The notes beneath the pieces were generated by a model. That model did not search any database. It was not told the DNA's origin and was given only the letters and a program-made list of their open reading frames with translations. DNA of 64,000 bases, from NCBI RefSeq assembly GCF_020544465.1, contig NZ_CP066126.1, forward strand, positions 2,480,001 to 2,544,000, written 5' to 3'. Numbering within the stretch: the first letter of the stretch is position 1; every line of letters begins with the position of its first letter. Both the position numbers and the translations under genes were made by a program. This document shows, one piece after another, positions 59,716-64,000 of this stretch. The DNA is from Chromobacterium rhizoryzae (GTDB lineage Bacteria; Pseudomonadota; Gammaproteobacteria; Burkholderiales; Chromobacteriaceae).

Positions 59716-59957
59716 GAGTTATCTCCAGAAGGTGAATAAACAAAATTGTTAACAGTCGCCCACAACCAAGCAGCAGCCCACAGACCTATAATCGCGGTAG
59801 AAATAGCTACACCATCCGAGATCGACAAAGGAACGAAGACTGACTGCATAGAAGCCACCTCTTGAGGCGATAACAAGAGATAGCCCTGACACGCGGAAGG
59901 CGAATCCGACGTGAAAATCAATGTGTTGTTCTGGCCCTCGATGACACAGCGGCTCAT
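59712..59957 (-). CDS. Small phage membrane protein, pVII-like
   Basis: An 81-residue protein with a soluble N terminus (MSRCVIEGQNNTLIFTSDS...) and one C-terminal membrane helix (GVAISTAIIGLWAAAWLWATV). Placed just before the major coat gene, overlapping it by three bases, this is the usual position of a pVII/pIX-type minor coat protein. Similar genes are common in Xanthomonas and Neisseria inoviruses. Confidence 0.7.
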   Translation of the reverse strand: MSRCVIEGQNNTLIFTSDSPSACQGYLLLSPQEVASMQSVFVPLSISDGVAISTAIIGLWAAAWLWATVNNFVYSPSGDNS

Positions 59958-60024
59958 AGCTCACCCCCCTGGCCCGTGGGGACAAGCCCCTTCCGGGCCG
60001 AGGCGGTGTGACTATGAGCCATCG

Positions 60025-60339
60025 TTAATCCTCGATAGCCGAGAAGACATTGATGACGGCGCGCTTCTTAACGATCTCGCCAGTCACCTTGTCTTTGCTG
60101 TCAAACGGCTTGCCGTAGTAGCCGGTACACTGAACCTTGATGTGAACATCTTGTCCGATGTCGCCCAGGCGCTTGCGAGAGCGAACCTCTACGACCCCCG
60201 GCATGCTGTATTCATCCGGGGCAGGCTGTATCACTTCTGTGTGAACGAAATCATCGGACTTGCGGACAGCTTTGATACGGCCAATGACCACGGCCATATT
60301 TGCCGAAAGAGACGGTTTGGAAGTCGGTTGTTCAGCCAT
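60025..60339 (-). CDS. Phage single-stranded-DNA-binding protein (gene V-like)
   Basis: A 104-residue basic beta-rich protein (MAVVIGRIKAVRKSDDFVHTEVIQPAPDEYSMPGVVEVRSRKRLG...VKVTGEIVKKRAVINVF-type pattern), consistent with the ssDNA-binding proteins that coat inovirus DNA before assembly. The start at 60339 (MAEQPTSK) follows AGAGG. Two operator palindromes lie in its upstream region. It is the first structural-operon gene. Confidence 0.75.
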   Translation of the reverse strand: MAEQPTSKPSLSANMAVVIGRIKAVRKSDDFVHTEVIQPAPDEYSMPGVVEVRSRKRLGDIGQDVHIKVQCTGYYGKPFDSKDKVTGEIVKKRAVINVFSAIED

Positions 60340-60421
60340 TTGAGAACCTCTAGCACGTTGGAATATCGGTGCAGCTGGCGGGCTGCAACGCTGATAAAAT
60401 GATCTGTCAAGAACAACTGCG

Positions 60422-60436
60422 GACCCACAATGGGTC
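60422..60436. promoter_or_regulatory. Phage operator, copy 2
   Basis: GACCCACAATGGGTC, one of two copies in the divergent promoter region between the ssDNA-binding gene and the regulator. Confidence 0.7.
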
Positions 60437-60453
60437 TGCACAGAACGAAGGCT

Positions 60454-60470
60454 GGACCCATACTGGGTCC
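60454..60470. promoter_or_regulatory. Phage operator, copy 3
   Basis: GGACCCATACTGGGTCC, 33 bases from copy 2 and 26 bases before the regulator ATG. Together they could allow one repressor to control both directions. Confidence 0.7.
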
Positions 60471-60496
60471 GAGTCAAGAAATTTTAGGATAACGAC

Positions 60497-60901
60497 ATGA
60501 AGACATTCAAAGATTACGTTGAAGAAATAAAGGAAAAACAAGGACTTACGTCGAATCATCAAGTTGCAAAATTGCTACTAATTGATACGCATAAGATGGG
60601 GGACATAATGAAAGGGATAAGACAGCCGCCACCCGTTGCAGGATACGTGATAGCGGACGTACTAGGATTGGACGCAAGAGAAGTAAAGGCTTGTTTGGAC
60701 TATGAAAACACGAAAGACCCGGTAGCAAAAGAATACATCAAGAGCATTTTTTTGCGACATTCGCGCAACGTTGCCGCTTTGTTCCTAGCGATTACGATGC
60801 TCGCAGGCGCGCACGATTCAAGAGCATCTACAACCGCTAAAACCAGTATGCATAATGGGCATAACGTCCCATTATGCGAATATCAGGATAAACCAAGGTA
60901 G
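60497..60901 (+). CDS. Phage repressor-like HTH protein with a C-terminal membrane segment
   Basis: A 134-residue protein: a helix-turn-helix domain (TSNHQVAKLLLIDTHKMGDIMKGIRQPPPVAGYVIADVLGLDAREVKA) of the kind in DUF3693-like phage regulators, then a hydrophobic segment (NVAALFLAITMLAGA) near residues 91-105. It is divergent from the phage operon with two operators between, as expected for the immunity repressor. The attachment site lies within its last codons, so the final residues depend on integration. Confidence 0.72.
   Translation: MKTFKDYVEEIKEKQGLTSNHQVAKLLLIDTHKMGDIMKGIRQPPPVAGYVIADVLGLDAREVKACLDYENTKDPVAKEYIKSIFLRHSRNVAALFLAITMLAGAHDSRASTTAKTSMHNGHNVPLCEYQDKPR
60854..60882 (-). 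mobile_element. Decayed dif-like site, right prophage end
   Basis: On the plus strand AATGGGCATAA, a seven-base CGTCCCA in place of the six-base spacer, and TTATGCGAATA. The XerC arm matches the good dif at 9 of 11 positions and the XerD arm at 8 of 11. The enlarged, unrelated spacer should block normal XerCD exchange, as in outer sites of CTX-like insertions. Confidence 0.65.
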
Positions 60902-60942
60902 CGCCAGAACCCACCTGAAACCCACCCCTGGGCTTCAGTGGT

Positions 60943-62412
60943 TCAATCGCCTTTAGGCAAGCCGCTGATGATAGGCCCAAGGTCCAAAAACTGTTCCAGC
61001 ATGTCCGCCAGCTTGTCGATATTGGTCTCGCGCAGCGCCGGGTAATCCAGCGCCACGGGGTCTTGCAATCCGGCCCAGCGCAGGATGGCCTGGCAGGCGG
61101 CCGGCTCGTCGAAGACGCCGTGCAGATAAGTGGCCAGGATCTGATCATCTTCCGAGCGCGCGCCGTCCGCGCCGCCGTCCTTGAAATGCAGCGCCGGCCG
61201 CTGCAGCGCCGGGCCGGAGCTGACGCCCATGTGGATTTCGTAGCCGGCGGCCTCGGCGTGGTCCAAGGTCAGCCGGCCGCACACACGCGTCAGTCGCTTT
61301 TCCGGCGCCAGCGTGGTTTCCATATCCAGCCAGCCCAGTCCGTCGCCGCTGCCCGGTTCGCCTTCCAGCCCGTCTGGATCGTGGAGCTTGCGGCCCAGCA
61401 TTTGCAGGCCGCCGCAAATGCCCAGCACCTTGCCGCCGTAGCGCAGATGGCGGCGTATCGCTTCTTCCCAGCCCTGCGCCCGCAGCCAGGCCAGGTCCGC
61501 CAACACGCTCTTACTGCCGGGTAGCACGATCAGATCGGCCGGCGGGATGGGCGCGCCGGCGCGCACCAGAGTGAATTCCACCTGCGGATGCAGACGCAAG
61601 GGGTCGAAGTCGGTGTGATTGCTAAGCCGCGGCGCGGCCGGGGCGATGACGCGCAGCTTGTCGCCGGCGCCGCTCGCGCCGCCCGGCTTGTCCAGGCCCA
61701 TGCTGTCCTCGGCCTCCAGGTGCAAATCGTGCAAATACGGCAGCACGCCCAGCACGGGCTTGCCGGTATGCCGTTCCAGCCAATCGATGCCGCTCTTGAG
61801 CAGGCTGGGGTCGCCGCGGAAGCGGTTGATCACCAGGCCGATCACCCTGGCGCGCTCGGATTCCGACAGCAGCGCCAAGGTGCCGGCCAGGTGGGCGAAT
61901 ACGCCGCCGCGCTCGATGTCGGCCACCAGGATCACCGGGCAGTCCACCGCCTCGGCGAAGCCCATATTGGCGATGTCGCGGTCGCGCAGATTGATCTCGG
62001 CCGGGCTGCCGGCGCCCTCGGCGATGATGCACTGGTATTGAGCCGCCAGCCTGGCGTGGGACGCCAGCACCGCCTTCATCGCCACCGGTTTGTAGTCGTG
62101 ATAGCCGCGAGCCTCCATATTTCCTATCGCCCGCCCGTGGATGATGACCTGAGAACCGGTATGGCTGTTGGGCTTCAACAGTACCGGGTTCATATCGGTA
62201 TGCGGCTCCAGCCCGCAGGCCTGCGCTTGCACCGCCTGCGAGCGGCCGATCTCGCCGCCGTCCACCGTCACCGCGCTGTTCAATGCCATGTTCTGCGGCT
62301 TGAACGGCGCCACCCTCACGCCACGGCGCGCCAACAGCCGGCACAAGCCGGTGGCCAGCGCGCTCTTGCCGGCATCGGACGTGGCGCCCTGAATCATGAT
62401 GGTCTTGGCCAT
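60943..62412 (-). CDS. cobQ: Cobyric acid synthase CobQ
   Basis: A 489-residue glutamine amidotransferase of the CobQ family: ATP site MIQGATSDAGKSALATGLCR, switch region NMALNSAVT...EIGRSQAVQA, and a type I glutamine amidotransferase domain with GICGGLQMLG (Cys) and a late YLHGVFDE (His). It amidates adenosyl-cobyrinic acid diamide at four positions in vitamin B12 synthesis. The start at 62412 has AGGGGG. It is divergent from cobD; no cobalamin riboswitch is seen between them. Confidence 0.95.
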   Translation of the reverse strand: MAKTIMIQGATSDAGKSALATGLCRLLARRGVRVAPFKPQNMALNSAVTVDGGEIGRSQAVQAQACGLEPHTDMNPVLLKPNSHTGSQVIIHGRAIGNMEARGYHDYKPVAMKAVLASHARLAAQYQCIIAEGAGSPAEINLRDRDIANMGFAEAVDCPVILVADIERGGVFAHLAGTLALLSESERARVIGLVINRFRGDPSLLKSGIDWLERHTGKPVLGVLPYLHDLHLEAEDSMGLDKPGGASGAGDKLRVIAPAAPRLSNHTDFDPLRLHPQVEFTLVRAGAPIPPADLIVLPGSKSVLADLAWLRAQGWEEAIRRHLRYGGKVLGICGGLQMLGRKLHDPDGLEGEPGSGDGLGWLDMETTLAPEKRLTRVCGRLTLDHAEAAGYEIHMGVSSGPALQRPALHFKDGGADGARSEDDQILATYLHGVFDEPAACQAILRWAGLQDPVALDYPALRETNIDKLADMLEQFLDLGPIISGLPKGD

Positions 62413-62542
62413 GGCATTCCCCCTGCACATAGATGGCGAACAAGGCTTAGAATGGCGGCTTGATTCATTCCGGCCATCCCGAACCCTAAAAATTTGCGCA
62501 TTGGATGCCTCCAAGCGGCGGTCGGCCATTATATAAGGTTGT

Positions 62543-63484
62543 GTGTTGAATTCCGCATTGTTTCTACCGCTAGCGCTGTTGCTGGACCGCCTGCTGGGCG
62601 AGCCGCGGCGGTGGCATCCATTGGTCGGCTTCGGTAGGCTGACCCGGGCCGTTGAGCGCCTTGGCTACCCCTCCTCGCCCGATGCCGAGCCCCGCTGGCG
62701 CATGCGTCTGCGCGGCGCCCTCTCCGTTTCACTCTTGATCCTGCCTCTGACGCTGGCGGCCTGGCTGCTGGCCCGGCTGCCGCTGCTGTCAGCCATTGTC
62801 CCGCTTGTTCTGCTCTACCTGGCGGTGGGCGCCAGGAGCTTGGCTCAGCATGCGGAGGTGGTCAGACAGGCGCTGGCCGACGGCGATCTCGCCTTGGCCC
62901 GTGAACGGGTGGGCTGGATTGTCAGCCGCGACACGAGCGAGCTGGATGAGGCCGGAATCGCCCGCGCCACCATTGAGTCGGTGCTGGAAAATGGCTGCGA
63001 CGCGGTCTTTGCCGCGCTGTTCTGGTTTCTGCTGCTGGGCGCGCCCGGGGCGGTGCTGTACCGGCTGTCCAACACGCTGGATGCGATGTGGGGCTATAAG
63101 AACGCGCGCTATTTGCATTTTGGCTGGGCCGCCGCCCGCCTTGACGATGTGTTGAACTATGTCCCGGCGCGGCTGACCGCCCTCACCTATCTGTTGCTGG
63201 GCCACGCGGCAAGCGGCTGGCGCTGCTGGAGAACGCAGGCGCCCACTTGGTACAGTCCCAACGCCGGCCCCGTGATGGCGGCCGGCGCCGGCGCGCTGGG
63301 CGTCTCCCTTGGCGGCGGCGCGCGCTACCATGGCCAGTGGAAGGAGCGCCCGCCCTTGGGCTGCGGCCCCGCGCCCACCCATCAGGACATCGGCCGCGCG
63401 GTGCGCTTGGTCAGCCGCGGCGCATGGTTATGGGCTGGTCTTTCCCTATTGTGGGCTGTTTTGATTGGAGTCATGCATGCTTGA
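62543..63484 (+). CDS. cobD: Adenosylcobinamide-phosphate synthase CobD/CbiB
   Basis: A 313-residue membrane protein of the CobD/CbiB family. The N terminus PLALLLDRLLGEPRRWHPLVGFGRL, the central VSRDTSELDEAGIARATIESVLENGCDAVFAALFW and the GYKNARYLHFGWAAARLDDVLNYVPAR segment are characteristic. It attaches aminopropanol phosphate to cobyric acid. The start is a GTG (a TTG follows). It overlaps cobC by 8 bases. Confidence 0.93.
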   Translation: MLNSALFLPLALLLDRLLGEPRRWHPLVGFGRLTRAVERLGYPSSPDAEPRWRMRLRGALSVSLLILPLTLAAWLLARLPLLSAIVPLVLLYLAVGARSLAQHAEVVRQALADGDLALARERVGWIVSRDTSELDEAGIARATIESVLENGCDAVFAALFWFLLLGAPGAVLYRLSNTLDAMWGYKNARYLHFGWAAARLDDVLNYVPARLTALTYLLLGHAASGWRCWRTQAPTWYSPNAGPVMAAGAGALGVSLGGGARYHGQWKERPPLGCGPAPTHQDIGRAVRLVSRGAWLWAGLSLLWAVLIGVMHA

Positions 63485-64000
63485 ACACGGAGGCGGCCTG
63501 CTGCGCGCGGCCGCTGAATACGGTATTCCGCCTGGGGATTGGCTGGACCTGTCCACCGGCGTCAACCCCAATGGCTGGCCAGTGCCGCCGCTGTCCGCCG
63601 ACGGCTGGCTGCGGCTGCCGCAGGACCACGACGGGCTGGAAGCGGCGGCGGCGGAATATTACGGTTGCGAGCAACTGCTGCCGGTGGCCGGTTCTCAACC
63701 CGCCATCCAGGTGCTGCCGCGGCTGCGAGCGCCCTGCCGCGTCGGCATGTTGACCTTGTGCTACGCCGAACACCCCTACCAGTGGCAAAGGCGCGGACAC
63801 AGCGTGGAACGGTTCACGCCGGACGGGCTGGCCGCGAATATTGATCAGCTGGACGTGGTTCAAATCTGCAACCCCAACAACCCCACCGGAGACCGTTTTG
63901 AACCGGCTTTGCTGGAAGACTGGCGGCAAAGGCTGGCGGAACGCGGCGGCTGGCTGCTGGTCGACGAAGCGTTTCTGGATGCGTCGCCGCGGGACAGCAT
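63477..64000 (+). CDS. cobC: Threonine-phosphate decarboxylase CobC, 3'-truncated by the window
   Basis: The first 174 residues of a PLP-dependent aminotransferase-fold protein: LEHGGGLLRAAAEYGIPPGDWLDLSTGVNPNGWP is the CobC/CobD(Salmonella) start, QICNPNNPTGD the cofactor pocket, and LLVDEAFLD the PLP-Asp site. The product supplies aminopropanol phosphate used by CobD. The Lys that binds PLP lies beyond the window end. Confidence 0.9.
   Translation, partial: MLEHGGGLLRAAAEYGIPPGDWLDLSTGVNPNGWPVPPLSADGWLRLPQDHDGLEAAAAEYYGCEQLLPVAGSQPAIQVLPRLRAPCRVGMLTLCYAEHPYQWQRRGHSVERFTPDGLAANIDQLDVVQICNPNNPTGDRFEPALLEDWRQRLAERGGWLLVDEAFLDASPRDS

Larger units (their letters stand above)
54859..60882 (-). 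mobile_element. Complete filamentous (inovirus) prophage, about 6.0 kb
   Basis: Bounded by dif-like sites at 54859-54886 and 60854-60882. In transcription order on the minus strand: ssDNA-binding protein, small pVII-like protein, major coat, pIII-like adsorption protein, pVI-like protein, Zot/pI assembly ATPase, two small genes, then HUH Rep. A divergent plus-strand regulator stands at the other end. Size, order and composition are those of dif-integrating inoviruses such as CTX and the Neisseria MDA phage. There is no integrase gene, as expected when host XerCD is used. Confidence 0.92.

Noticed and set aside
60850..60877. Terminator hairpin (GCATAATGGG/CCCATTATGC)
   Set aside because: No T tract follows, and the sequence is better explained as a dif-like attachment site with arms at 60854-60864 and 60872-60882.
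62413..62542. Cobalamin riboswitch between cobQ and cobD
   Set aside because: The interval is only 130 bases and shows no B12-box-like sequence or conserved stems.

Overview
The window is high-GC chromosomal DNA from a betaproteobacterium of the order Neisseriales, most likely Chromobacterium or a close relative. This is inferred from several features: protein composition, a Neisseria-type dif sequence, a filamentous phage with a TspB-like adsorption protein, a SpvC/OspF type III effector, and the housekeeping gene set. Most of it is ordinary core genome. Two stretches are clearly accessory: an AT-rich relic at 1-1.7 kb and an Xer/dif integration hot spot at about 49-60.9 kb.

Layout. 1-1.7 kb: AT-rich orphan or decayed toxin-immunity-like genes. 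1.85-2.6 kb: a SpvC/OspF-family phosphothreonine lyase effector. 2.6-9.6 kb: a DUF2860 outer-membrane protein, a small unknown gene, a lipoprotein, three tandem palindromic MITE-like repeats, a NolW-like protein with an ABC1/UbiB kinase-like gene, and an NlpC/P60 hydrolase. 9.6-17.7 kb: lolCD, an MscS channel, a FixJ-type regulator, nudB, creBC, and creD behind a perfect CreB box. 17.8-30.8 kb: a small lipoprotein with a Tat-exported phospholipase C, a methyltransferase, an ExaC-like aldehyde dehydrogenase, a DnaQ-like exonuclease with a CNB-CBS-DUF294 protein, a YafJ-like amidotransferase, an EamA exporter with a divergent AraC regulator, a GNAT protein and an MFS symporter. 30.9-39.6 kb: hrpA, a DUF5329 protein, an orphan FMN riboswitch followed by a methyltransferase between two MITE copies, an N-formylglutamate amidohydrolase-like protein, a receiver-PP2C phosphatase, a Lys-rich secreted protein and tRNA-Thr(TGT).

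40.6-44 kb: a five-gene operon for a ribosomally made, post-translationally modified, probably copper-binding peptide of the HvfA/bufferin type. It contains a periplasmic metallo-beta-lactamase-fold protein, a Cys-motif precursor, a DUF692 MNIO enzyme, a DUF2063 partner and a DoxX membrane protein. 44.3-49 kb: nudC, a YbdK-like ligase, a CPA2 antiporter, mtfA and an HpaR-like MarR regulator.

49-60.9 kb: a complete 6.0-kb filamentous prophage lies between an almost canonical dif site (54859-54886) and a decayed dif-like site (60854-60882). It carries a regulator, ssDNA-binding protein, coat proteins, a pIII-like adsorption protein, pVI, Zot and an HUH Rep. On the other side of the same dif, out to a second decayed dif-like site (50405-50432), is a 4.4-kb element with no coat or Zot genes. 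It carries a cytosine methyltransferase, an exported ClpP-like protease and nuclease-like and periplasmic proteins. It also carries an inverted copy, 33 bp of it exact, of the putative origin region of the neighbouring phage. I read it as a candidate phage satellite or Xer-exploiting mobile element.

60.9 kb to the end: cobalamin genes cobQ, cobD and the start of cobC.
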